Of a stretch of DNA of 29,054 bases, positions 15,505 to 24,271 are shown one piece after another. Made by a program: the position numbers and the translations under genes. Positions within the stretch are counted from its first letter, which is position 1, and every line of letters begins with the position of its first letter. Source of the DNA: a virus; the IMG/VR virus record IMGVR_UViG_3300021963_000500, positions 1 through 29,054 of that record; one strand, 5' to 3'. The notes below the pieces were generated by a model that saw only the letters and a list, made by a program, of their open reading frames with translations, made no database searches and was not told the origin of the DNA.

Positions 15505-18500
15505 ACCAGAAAATATATTAGTCGAGTTCGACTATAACAACATTACCGTAATCGACCCAAACAAAATTGTGGACGAAAAAGGTGTTGCCATGGAACGACA
15601 CGTCAGACAAGAAGACTTGGTTATGTACGCCAATCTTGAATGTAAGGTAATTCCAAGAACTAAACTATCTGTAGGTAGTGCCAATAATGATGCGATACAA
15701 ACTATATCTGTCGCATCAATGAACTTCTTAAAACCTGGAGGTAAAACTTTTTTAGATAATAGTTACACAGATGAATTAACAGGTAAAGATTCTATTAAAG
15801 GTGAAGGTGTGAATCAACCAAAACAAACTTCAGTTTCTAACCCTAAAAAAGACGATGACTTTTTTATTAGACAAACAATTAATTCGGGAGGTAAACCTGG
15901 GGCAACTGATAACGGGTTATTAGGAATTACAAGTATTTCTATTAGACAGAACACTTCTTTCATGTCAACTATTACAATCCAAATGGAGGATGTTAAAGGA
16001 CGTGCATTATTTGAGTCAGGAGATAATTCACCGTACGCAGCGTTTTTTAATTTACCATACCCGTTATTTTATTTGACTATAAAAGGTTATTATGGTAAAG
16101 CAGTTAGACTACCAATCATGTTGGAGAAATTCTTCTCAAGATACAACACGAGTTCAGGTAACTTCCATATTGAATTAACATTTAGAACTTACAAATATAC
16201 TATTTTAAGTGAGGTTCCGATGGGGTATTTAGTTGCAACCCCACACATGTATAAATCAAGAGTTAAGATTCAAACCACAAGTGGTAATGCTAGTCAATTC
16301 TCAAACGTTAACGATACCATATATGAAAGAGGGTATCAAAAGGTTAAGGAGATGTATAGTGAGTATAAAACAAAAGGTTTAATACCTGATGATTTTCCTG
16401 AGATTACCCTTGTTCAAATGCAAAACAGAATCGAAAATTTTATTAAAAATATTTTAGATTCATTTACAAAACAAAACTTAGACCCGTTAAGTCATGTTGA
16501 TGAATACCAAAAACAAATTAACGAGTATGGTAAAGAAGTGTATTATTATGCAGGGGTGTCTTGGTTTGATAAATATATGGACAAAACTAATTATTTTGTT
16601 TTAAATAAAAATACAGGAGGTAGTAAAAATAATGAACAACTTAAAATATATTCATTTAAACCTGAAATAAAAACGGAAAAACAAAGAGAAGACGCTAAAG
16701 CAGAATTAAAAAGTCTTATCCAAAAATATAACAAACTTTTAAATGATAATGAAACCCTTGGTATTAAGGGGTCTTATAAAATTGATGGTAAAACAACACC
16801 TTGTCAAATTGTTTGTGATATTAAGTACGAAGATTTCCCAATTGAAATTCAAGTTGAAGACGTTGACCTAAAAGAGACATTTAAACAAAAAAATAATGAT
16901 AAAGAACCTACTTCAGGTGATACATTAGAATTACAAGCTGAGTTAGTAAAAAATAACACATTTAATAGCGGTGAGATAGTTAATCGAGATGGAAGTAAAG
17001 TTCCTATTTATACTTATTTTATTTTTGAAGGTAGTAAAAAATTTGTTGATAAACTTGATAAGTTATCAAAAGATTTAAAAACCAAACGAGAAGAAATTGA
17101 AACTAAATTAACTGACGCATTATCAAAACTTTTACAAAGTAGGGATAGTGGTATTGGATTTGTCCCAAACATTCGTAATGTATTGGCGGTTATCTTCGCA
17201 AATGGTGAAGCATTTTTGAGATTAATGGATGATGTTCATACTTCTGCTTGGGAACAACGAGATAACAAATATAGAAAAGATATTATTTTTGATAAACAAA
17301 TTGCGGGAGCATCTGCGGACAATCTTAGTTCAGGGGATAATAGTAAATTACCTGTATATCCTTGGCCACAATTAATTCTTGAAACCTCGGGAGAAAATGG
17401 TCAAGAAAAATATGAAATCACTTATCCTGGTGACCCAAAAATCATTAACAGAAGTAAGGGTTATTTATTTAATGTTTGGCCTGAAATTGAATTTGTTGAA
17501 GAGTTTATTAAAGCGTTAACTCAAAGAACAGTACCACCCGCGGACCCAACCGCGACCTCAAATCAATTATCACAAAGTGAGAGGATTTCAATAGACGCTA
17601 TTGAGTTCCCGATTGGTAATTGGGTTTACGGTAATAAAGAAGAGATTAAATTCTTCTTTGAGATATATGAGAGAGTCATGTTAAATTCTTATTACTCAAG
17701 ATTCTCAAGAAGTAATGGTTTTGTTACCGATTCAGACAAGATTAGTAATTTAATTGCGGAAGCTGAAAAAAGTAACATTGTTAAAAGTTTATCAAATGAT
17801 AATCCATTCATTATTCAAAAGTTAAAACAATACGGTTTTAATGCTAGTAATTTTACAACAATTTTAAGACAATTCTCAAATAGTGGGTTAGGTCAAAGTT
17901 GGCAAAATTATATAAGAGGTATTTTTAACACACCGTACATTAAGAATTTAGTTGATAATAGTGGGTTTGAATTTATTGACTACAGTGTTATTAGTAGTGC
18001 ATTGGCACAACCGTTGGTATCATTACCAAATGAAACTGATATGACTGAGTACATCTCAAATTCTACAACATCTAATAAATTTGATTTAGCGGATACGTTT
18101 CCGTTTACAAATAAAAATTGGGATAAAAACTATTTGGCGAATGGTACGACTATCTTAGATGCGAATGGTTCTTTGGATACAAGAAAAACATTAAAATACG
18201 ACCAAAATATAAAATCAATAACAAGTGGAGTTGGACGACTTGTGGATGAATCTAGACCAATAACTAATTTTATTTATAATTCTTCGCAAATGCCTAATGT
18301 TATAAATTCTACCGATTTAAAATCTTTCTATACAAGTAGGGAGTACGGTAGTCAATTAGTTACTGAAGGTAATGTTAAATATAATGAATATAGCGGATTA
18401 GTTTCGAGTAATCAAACTACTTCAGTATTGAACACACCATACTTTATTAACTCAATTCAAGAAGGGGTTAAGAATTTTAGAAATAACGAACAATATCCAT

Positions 18501-21500
18501 TTACCGCATCTGCCTATCTTTTTATTAATAGTTTACCATTAGGTACTTTACGAGAAAAGTTTAAAACAAACAGTAACGGAGCGACAACTGATTTAGATTA
18601 TATTTTTGCAACACTTAAAAAATTCGGAGCGATACATAAAATGCCGTACGCATGGATTTTAAAAATTGGTTCTGTATGGCATCGATATAAAAAATACATC
18701 GAAGAAGGTAAAGATATATTACAAAATTCTTGGTCAGGATTTAGTTACACGACTAATTTTGACCCTGTAACAAGTGCTAATACTAGAAACTACGGTTTAA
18801 TTATTAATGGTGCACCTATCGATATTGTTTTACAAAAAGATACGACAATTGGAACTGAAATATCAACATTAATAAATGTTGGGTTCTATCCTAAATTGAT
18901 AAATGATTTTAATGTGTTTTATCAAGGGTATGAGGTATTTTCAGGATTTACTGATACGCAAATACAAAACGGTATCGCGTCAGGGGTGTCAATAAATTAT
19001 GTTGATGAGGCAATTATTAACTTTGCGGAAGGATTTGACCCCGCATCTTTAAATAGAGATTTGAGAGTTATTCCATGGTCGGTTACCGTTGATACTATAG
19101 ACGGTAAGTTCACATATATTATGCCTTCCGAAGGTTCCGTTTTAAATCAAACATTAAATGAGTGTTTTGAAAATGGTAAATTAAAATTTGAAGTAAATTC
19201 AAATCAATCAATGTATGATGGGTCCGTTAGACTATTTTGGGGGTCTCCTAATTATGGTTATTTTGACAATTCAAAACTTAAAAAACCGTCACCATTTTCT
19301 TACATGAAACAAATTTTCTCAGGTCAAAGTAAACAAGAAAATTTCTCATTAAACGGTGTTGATAGTGATTATTCACAAATAAGTGAATTATTATCAGTAT
19401 TTGAAAAATCTGTATTGGATAAATTTGAATATGAGTTTTTAAAATTCTCTAAATCGGTTTATGATTATACTTCTGATACTGAAATTATGGGTGTATCACA
19501 AAGTGAAGCGGTTGCAAGTGCGTTAGGGGTTAGTAGTGTTGATGTATTAAATTCTATGGCGAACTCTACAGGTAATGTGGTCACCGATTCAGAAAAGACC
19601 TTTAAAAATTTCCAAATGTTATTTAGAAGTTTAATGAAAACTCCTAAAGTTACGGGCGATACAGGTACTGAGATAATTACAAAAATACAAGATGCTCAAG
19701 TTACTAATGTAACTAATATATTAAAACAGTTTTTAAATTATGACGTGGTTTTCAAATACGGGAATCCTTCATTTTATGATAAAAAAATGTTTTATACTTT
19801 TTCTTCATTACCTTTAACTGACCCTTACACATGGGAAAGTTATAAAGTATTAACACCAAATTCGGTTCCAACAAGTGGAGGTGGGGTGACATTAACTACC
19901 TCAAAAAATAACTTCCCAAATGAATGGATTACTTTACAAACCTATGTTGGTTTTTCTGAAATACCTGAATTAGTGTATGATGATAATGGGTCATATATCA
20001 CGGACTTTTTTGTTGATTTAGATATCGCATTCACAGTGGATAATATTATATTGTTCGCTCCAATGATTAAGGTATACGCAACTCAAAAATTAAATCAATT
20101 CCAAGCCAACCCAATACCACCACCTGAACCACCTGTTAATACACCTAGTGAGGTTTTTTCAGTTACAAAATTATTGAGTGGTGATACAATTACGATTAGA
20201 AAAGAAGCGTTAAAAAAAGTCGCTTACTTATCTAATAGTGATGGTCTTATTTTATACGAAAGTTTACCACTATCATTTCCACCAACAAGTGCTTATACTC
20301 AAACAGTAATTAATGAAACAATTATTGTTGTTTATGGCTCATTGGCGACAAACCCAACAGATAAACAATTTATTGTTAGTTCAGTCATTGTACCTCAACC
20401 ATCATATCCACAGGTTCCTGACCCAACAACAAAACAAGGTCAAGGTGCTTTTTATAAAGCGGTGACAAATTATTTATTGGATGTAAACAACTTCCAAGCT
20501 AAAATAATTAACAATTTAATTCCTAAATTACAAGTTGCGTTACCTGATACTAACACCGTTCCTGACTCTCAGATACAATCTGATTTACAAGGTCAACAAT
20601 CTAAAGTTGAATTATGGGAGACATTTAAAGCGTTGAACGACAAATGGATATCAGGTAATGATTTTAAAACTAAAACATTATTTGAAGACATTTTATTATT
20701 AGATAGAGCGAGTAGAGATATTGGGGATAAAATATTGGTCGATATATACAAATTGAAAGATATGTTGAACATAGAGCGAATGAACGTTAAAGCGTCTATG
20801 TTATCCTTTGTTCAAACGATTTTAGTTGAAAATCACTTTGTAGTTATGAATATTCCGTCATATGTTAATTTTTATAATGTACAAGAGGCGGTAAAAAATC
20901 CAAAACCAAGAATTGAAGGTACTGCCGAATTTGCTAATACGATGTTTGGAACTCATTTAAATGTTGATTATCGAGAATCCTCGGCCAAAATGGTTTGTTT
21001 TTATGGTGGGAAACCGAGTGAACAATTGGACTTAAAAAACAATGTTGACTACAGATATCGAAATGATGCGTTTGATTTACGTAGAGCAAGTGATAACCCA
21101 TTAATTGAAAACCAAGTTGGTAAAAAAGATTGGGATAAGTCAAACAAAGTTGTAGGGTTTAATGTTGATATTGGAGTCCAAAACCAACAGATATTCAAAA
21201 GTTTTTCGGTTGACCAAAACGGGGGTAAAGCGACTTCAGAATCTTTAGAGGTTTTAAATCAAATGGCTAACCAAGGTGGAGGAAGAGGAGGAAGTACTCA
21301 AAATACCTCATTATATAATCTATATAAAAATAGAAGTTATGGATGTCAAGTTACTATGATGGGTAATGCCATGATACAACCAACAATGTACTTCAACCTA
21401 AGACATGTACCAATGTTTAGCGGTCCATATATGATTCTTAGTGTTGACCATAGTATAACACCAGGAAATTTCGAAACTTATGTTACAGGTGTTAGACAAC

Positions 21501-22243
21501 CAATCGCGTCATTACCTAAGATTGATAATTATTTACAGTCACTTAGAACAAATTTATTACAATCAATTGTTGAGAAAAATAAAGTGTCTAAAGAACAAGC
21601 AACCAAGGATTCAAAAGGAAATGTTATTTCACAACAAAACAAGGTTACATCAAATGCGAATGGAGGTAAAGAAGTTACACAAGTACAGTCATGTACACCA
21701 ACAGGTGATTACAATAGATTTGTTAATATCACCCCAACAGTCACTAAAACAACATTCAAAGATGCGTTCAACACTATAAAATTACAAATGAGTAATTTAG
21801 GAATTGTAGATGACGGTAAATTAAAATATTGTGTATTTGCGGCTTTATTCTTAGAATCTAGCACTACAACAGGATTAGAATCATATGAGAACAATTACTC
21901 AGGAATTGATTTATCACAATCTTGGGGACCCGCATCTGACAACTTTAATAATAATCAACAATTTTTCTGTTTGAAATCTGAAACTACAACATTACCATAT
22001 GCGGTCTTTGATAATTTAACAAAGAATGTTGAGATGTTACTTAAAAGATGGGAAAAAAGAATGGTAAATGTCCCAAATAATACTGCTAAAGAGATTACCA
22101 AATTTTGGATACTTAATTTTGGGGCGAATCAAAATCAACCAAACGTATATACAGGTATGGACCCTACAAAATTATCAAACATCGAATCTAAAGTTCAAAA
22201 ATCAATTGATACATTAAATTCATTAGGTTTAATAACACCATAA
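15494..22243 (+). CDS. Giant baseplate hub protein with C-terminal glucosaminidase-like domain
   Basis: A 2249-residue protein. Residues about 140-255 are a beta-rich domain (GITSISIRQNTSF, YPLFYLTIKGYYGKAV, IELTFRTYKYTIL) of a kind seen in phage baseplate proteins. Near residues 1895-2005 it has the late-control/gp27-hub signature: YGCQVTMMGNAMIQP, FSGPYMILSVDHSITPG and FETYVTGVRQP. The last 170 residues resemble glucosaminidase/lysozyme-type cell wall hydrolases. E2121 in ALFLES is a candidate catalytic acid, followed by ENNYSGI at 2132-2138, which corresponds to the NN-x-x-GI of that family, and a KNVEMLLKRWEKR helix. A Pro-rich linker (NPIPPPEPPVNTP) lies near 1535. This would combine T4 gp27 and gp5-like lytic roles in one chain. 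The middle 1600 residues have no family I recognise. The start overlaps the LysM-like gene by 11 bases. Confidence 0.68.
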   Translation: MVDKPENILVEFDYNNITVIDPNKIVDEKGVAMERHVRQEDLVMYANLECKVIPRTKLSVGSANNDAIQTISVASMNFLKPGGKTFLDNSYTDELTGKDSIKGEGVNQPKQTSVSNPKKDDDFFIRQTINSGGKPGATDNGLLGITSISIRQNTSFMSTITIQMEDVKGRALFESGDNSPYAAFFNLPYPLFYLTIKGYYGKAVRLPIMLEKFFSRYNTSSGNFHIELTFRTYKYTILSEVPMGYLVATPHMYKSRVKIQTTSGNASQFSNVNDTIYERGYQKVKEMYSEYKTKGLIPDDFPEITLVQMQNRIENFIKNILDSFTKQNLDPLSHVDEYQKQINEYGKEVYYYAGVSWFDKYMDKTNYFVLNKNTGGSKNNEQLKIYSFKPEIKTEKQREDAKAELKSLIQKYNKLLNDNETLGIKGSYKIDGKTTPCQIVCDIKYEDFPIEIQVEDVDLKETFKQKNNDKEPTSGDTLELQAELVKNNTFNSGEIVNRDGSKVPIYTYFIFEGSKKFVDKLDKLSKDLKTKREEIETKLTDALSKLLQSRDSGIGFVPNIRNVLAVIFANGEAFLRLMDDVHTSAWEQRDNKYRKDIIFDKQIAGASADNLSSGDNSKLPVYPWPQLILETSGENGQEKYEITYPGDPKIINRSKGYLFNVWPEIEFVEEFIKALTQRTVPPADPTATSNQLSQSERISIDAIEFPIGNWVYGNKEEIKFFFEIYERVMLNSYYSRFSRSNGFVTDSDKISNLIAEAEKSNIVKSLSNDNPFIIQKLKQYGFNASNFTTILRQFSNSGLGQSWQNYIRGIFNTPYIKNLVDNSGFEFIDYSVISSALAQPLVSLPNETDMTEYISNSTTSNKFDLADTFPFTNKNWDKNYLANGTTILDANGSLDTRKTLKYDQNIKSITSGVGRLVDESRPITNFIYNSSQMPNVINSTDLKSFYTSREYGSQLVTEGNVKYNEYSGLVSSNQTTSVLNTPYFINSIQEGVKNFRNNEQYPFTASAYLFINSLPLGTLREKFKTNSNGATTDLDYIFATLKKFGAIHKMPYAWILKIGSVWHRYKKYIEEGKDILQNSWSGFSYTTNFDPVTSANTRNYGLIINGAPIDIVLQKDTTIGTEISTLINVGFYPKLINDFNVFYQGYEVFSGFTDTQIQNGIASGVSINYVDEAIINFAEGFDPASLNRDLRVIPWSVTVDTIDGKFTYIMPSEGSVLNQTLNECFENGKLKFEVNSNQSMYDGSVRLFWGSPNYGYFDNSKLKKPSPFSYMKQIFSGQSKQENFSLNGVDSDYSQISELLSVFEKSVLDKFEYEFLKFSKSVYDYTSDTEIMGVSQSEAVASALGVSSVDVLNSMANSTGNVVTDSEKTFKNFQMLFRSLMKTPKVTGDTGTEIITKIQDAQVTNVTNILKQFLNYDVVFKYGNPSFYDKKMFYTFSSLPLTDPYTWESYKVLTPNSVPTSGGGVTLTTSKNNFPNEWITLQTYVGFSEIPELVYDDNGSYITDFFVDLDIAFTVDNIILFAPMIKVYATQKLNQFQANPIPPPEPPVNTPSEVFSVTKLLSGDTITIRKEALKKVAYLSNSDGLILYESLPLSFPPTSAYTQTVINETIIVVYGSLATNPTDKQFIVSSVIVPQPSYPQVPDPTTKQGQGAFYKAVTNYLLDVNNFQAKIINNLIPKLQVALPDTNTVPDSQIQSDLQGQQSKVELWETFKALNDKWISGNDFKTKTLFEDILLLDRASRDIGDKILVDIYKLKDMLNIERMNVKASMLSFVQTILVENHFVVMNIPSYVNFYNVQEAVKNPKPRIEGTAEFANTMFGTHLNVDYRESSAKMVCFYGGKPSEQLDLKNNVDYRYRNDAFDLRRASDNPLIENQVGKKDWDKSNKVVGFNVDIGVQNQQIFKSFSVDQNGGKATSESLEVLNQMANQGGGRGGSTQNTSLYNLYKNRSYGCQVTMMGNAMIQPTMYFNLRHVPMFSGPYMILSVDHSITPGNFETYVTGVRQPIASLPKIDNYLQSLRTNLLQSIVEKNKVSKEQATKDSKGNVISQQNKVTSNANGGKEVTQVQSCTPTGDYNRFVNITPTVTKTTFKDAFNTIKLQMSNLGIVDDGKLKYCVFAALFLESSTTTGLESYENNYSGIDLSQSWGPASDNFNNNQQFFCLKSETTTLPYAVFDNLTKNVEMLLKRWEKRMVNVPNNTAKEITKFWILNFGANQNQPNVYTGMDPTKLSNIESKVQKSIDTLNSLGLITP

Positions 22244-22280
22244 ACAAAAGTATTAAAATAAATTTTTAATCACTAACGGA

Positions 22281-22295
22281 TATTTATATAAAAAG
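22281..22295 (+). promoter_or_regulatory. Putative TATTTAT promoter of the small-gene pair
   Basis: TATTTATATAAAAAG begins 22 bases before the ATG at 22303, in the 59-base gap after the hub gene. Confidence 0.42.
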
Positions 22296-22302
22296 AGAAA
22301 TT

Positions 22303-22527
22303 ATGAACACAAAACTAATTTTAGATAACTACTTAGGTAAAAATACTAGAACCACTGAAAAAGATATGGGTAATGGTAACAAACAAGTATGTGACTTAGA
22401 TACAGGAGATTGTTATACAATCAGAATGAAAGATGGGTTGATTGAAAGAGTGGACAACACCATGTCTAAAAATAAAAAAATCCAAGTTGAAACAACTACT
22501 GGAGTAAAACAATTATTAAATGGATAA
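22303..22527 (+). CDS. Small protein of unknown function
   Basis: A 74-residue soluble protein that I do not recognise. It contains a CDLDTGDCYTIRMKDGLIER segment with two closely spaced cysteines, which looks like a small beta hairpin, and no membrane segment. It has its own putative promoter and an A-rich leader, and its stop overlaps the next ATG by eight bases. It is therefore expressed with the proline-rich protein downstream, between the hub and the SSB gene. A structural or assembly role is possible from position only. Confidence 0.6.
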   Translation: MNTKLILDNYLGKNTRTTEKDMGNGNKQVCDLDTGDCYTIRMKDGLIERVDNTMSKNKKIQVETTTGVKQLLNG

Positions 22528-23236
22528 GAAAATGAAAGTAGATGTTAGAATCTTAAACGAGGTTATGAGATATAAAAATATTAATCAATATATTTCAGAA
22601 CAAGACGCCGCTTTACCCCCACCACCTGATGAGGGAGCAATTCCACCACCTGCGGATGCGGGAGCAATTCCACCACCTGCGGATGCGGGAGCAATTCCAC
22701 CACCTGCGGATGCGGGATTAGGAGGTCCACCACCAGCGCCTGATGCAGGGGCAGCACCTGAAGCAGTTGATGTCTCAACTGACCCAGATGTTGAAAAAGT
22801 AGGTGAAGAAGACAAAGAAAAAGGTACAAAAGAAATTGAAATCACGGATTTAGTTAAATCTCAAAAAAACGTTGAGAAAAAACAAGAAGAATATTTCGAT
22901 AATTTATTTAAACATTTAGATGACTTAGAAAGTAAGTTGTCTAGTATGGATACGATAGTTAACCAACTTAACAGTTTGGAAGCTAAAGTTGAAAAAATGA
23001 GACCAAAAACACCTGAAGAAAAATTAGAATTGAGAAGTTTAGATTCAGGACCTTATAATCAAAAATTGAGTGATTTTTTTGAGGATAAGCAAGAAGATAT
23101 GGAAAAGTCAGGAAAAAATGAATATATTTTAACTCAAGATGACGTTGAGAGTTATTCACCTGGAGATATTAAAAAAAGTTTTAGAGATTTCGGAAACGAT
23201 GATGCCGAACTCGATAGCTTCCAAACTATTAGGTAA
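22520..23236 (+). CDS. Proline-rich repeat and coiled-coil protein of unknown function
   Basis: A 238-residue protein with four parts. Residues 1-27 are a basic N-terminal segment ending in YISE|Q, with a second LNE|V site before it (an alternative start is ATG 22532, MKVDVRILNE). Residues about 33-75 are Pro/Ala/Gly/Asp, including three exact copies of GAIPPPADA. Residues about 95-170 are charged and form a likely coiled coil (VEKKQEEYFDNLFKHLDDLESKL is part of the heptad region). The C-terminus is acidic. Net charge is strongly negative, as in phage prohead core or scaffold proteins, and the N-terminal (I/L)-x-E sites fit processing by a prohead protease. No family is recognised. A terminator follows directly, closing the late block before the replication genes. 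Confidence 0.7.
   Translation: MDKKMKVDVRILNEVMRYKNINQYISEQDAALPPPPDEGAIPPPADAGAIPPPADAGAIPPPADAGLGGPPPAPDAGAAPEAVDVSTDPDVEKVGEEDKEKGTKEIEITDLVKSQKNVEKKQEEYFDNLFKHLDDLESKLSSMDTIVNQLNSLEAKVEKMRPKTPEEKLELRSLDSGPYNQKLSDFFEDKQEDMEKSGKNEYILTQDDVESYSPGDIKKSFRDFGNDDAELDSFQTIR
22634..22714 (+). repeat. Three exact 27-bp tandem repeats
   Basis: Three consecutive copies at 22634-22660, 22661-22687 and 22688-22714 are identical at every base. Each is in frame and encodes GAIPPPADA; a degenerate PPPPDE copy precedes them and a PPPAPDAG copy follows. Identity at silent positions points to recent expansion. Confidence 0.95.
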
Positions 23237-23240
23237 AGAG

Positions 23241-23263
23241 ACGGTCTGAAAAGACCGTTTTTT
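23241..23263 (+). terminator. Intrinsic terminator before the SSB gene
   Basis: A perfect 7-bp stem, ACGGTCT (23241-23247) with AGACCGT (23252-23258), is closed by a GAAA tetraloop and followed by six T (23258-23263). It starts four bases after the proline-rich gene's stop and separates late from replication transcripts. Confidence 0.9.
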
Positions 23264-23277
23264 ATCTTACAAAATAT

Positions 23278-23306
23278 TTGACAAAACAAAGGCAGACACT
23301 TATACT
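23278..23306 (+). promoter_or_regulatory. Sigma70-like promoter of the SSB gene
   Basis: TTGACA (23278-23283), a 17-base spacer and TATACT (23301-23306) lie right after the terminator and 27 bases before the SSB ATG. It also partly fits the Bacteroidota TTTG/TAnnTTTG layout. It differs from the TATTTAT elements of the structural genes, so it probably uses host polymerase at early or middle times. Confidence 0.6.
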
Positions 23307-23332
23307 TAGTAAACAATTAAAACATAAATAAC

Positions 23333-24190
23333 ATGGCGACAAACAGTTTAGACGCAGTACTTGCACAGTATGAAAAGGCAAGTCAAGGTGGTTCATCTAA
23401 CACCTCAAAAATGTCTCAGGACGAAAGAATGAAAAAATACTTCGCAGCAATCCTTAAGGATAATGAGAAGCAAGGACAAAAAAGATTAAGAATCTTACCA
23501 ACACCTGATGGTTCTTCACCTTTCAAAGAAGTATGGTTCCACGAAGTTCAAGTGGATGGGAAATGGGTAAAACTATTTGACCCAGGAAAAAATGACAATG
23601 AGCGTTCACCATTGAGTGAAGTTCATGAAGAGTTAATGTCTACAGGACGTGAGTCAGACAAAGAACTTGCAAAACAATACAAACCCCGTAAATTTTACAT
23701 CGTTAAAGTAATTGACCGTGACAACGAGCAAGATGGTGTTAAATTCTGGCGTTTTAAACACAACTACAAGAACGAAGGAATTCTTGATAAGATTATTCCG
23801 ATTTGGAGAGCTAAAGGTGATATTACTGACGCAACTACAGGTCGTGACATTATTCTTGAGTTGACAAAAGCAAAGACTCCAAAAGGAGCAACATACACTG
23901 TTATTCAAACAGTTATGTACGATGACCCAACAACTGTTCATGAAGATGATGAAACTGCAAAATCATGGATTACAGATGAGTTGACATGGGAAGACGTTTA
24001 TTCTAAAAAACCTGTCGAATATCTTGAGGCAATCGCACGAGGAGAAACTCCACGTTGGGATAGTGAAAAAGGTGGATATTCATACGGTAATTCGGATGAG
24101 TCAGAAATCTCTATGGGTGGTGGAAACACACCAAAAGTAGAAGAAGACCCACAAGCTAATGATGAAATTAGCGAAGAGTTACCATTCTAA
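23333..24190 (+). CDS. 32: Single-stranded DNA-binding protein (gp32-like)
   Basis: A 285-residue protein that coats single-stranded DNA in replication and recombination. The core begins QKRLRILPTPDGSSPFKEVW, matching T4 gp32's RFLP...PF segment, continues VQVDGKWVKLFDP, and has the KPRKFYIVKVIDRDNEQDGVKFW strand pair of the OB-like fold. The C-terminus is acidic and ends EISEELPF, like the protein-binding tails of gp32 and bacterial SSB. The whole protein has no cysteine, so the zinc site of T4 gp32 (one His, three Cys) is absent; the region after LFDPGKN replaces it. Its own sigma70-like promoter and a downstream terminator isolate it, allowing high expression. UvsX follows, as expected for partners in strand exchange. 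Confidence 0.85.
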   Translation: MATNSLDAVLAQYEKASQGGSSNTSKMSQDERMKKYFAAILKDNEKQGQKRLRILPTPDGSSPFKEVWFHEVQVDGKWVKLFDPGKNDNERSPLSEVHEELMSTGRESDKELAKQYKPRKFYIVKVIDRDNEQDGVKFWRFKHNYKNEGILDKIIPIWRAKGDITDATTGRDIILELTKAKTPKGATYTVIQTVMYDDPTTVHEDDETAKSWITDELTWEDVYSKKPVEYLEAIARGETPRWDSEKGGYSYGNSDESEISMGGGNTPKVEEDPQANDEISEELPF

Positions 24191-24196
24191 TTCATT

Positions 24197-24240
24197 GAAC
24201 TTGGACATCTACATAGACAAGGTGTCCAAGTTCTTATTTT
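24197..24240 (+). terminator. Intrinsic terminator after the SSB gene
   Basis: A perfect 11-bp stem, GAACTTGGACA (24197-24207) with TGTCCAAGTTC (24223-24233), has a 15-base loop and is followed by TTATTTTTT. It lies seven bases after the SSB stop. No clear separate promoter for uvsX is seen, so read-through may feed it. Confidence 0.85.
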
Positions 24241-24271
24241 TTAACAAATTTTAAACAAACACATAGACATT

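Noticed and set aside
22251-22270. ATTAAAA/TTTTTAAT hairpin after the hub gene
   Set aside because: Purely A-T and short; expected by chance in such DNA.
22581-22845. Minus-strand open frames rich in Gly, Ala, Leu and Pro
   Set aside because: They are by-products of the + strand proline repeat and lack a start context or any other coding support.
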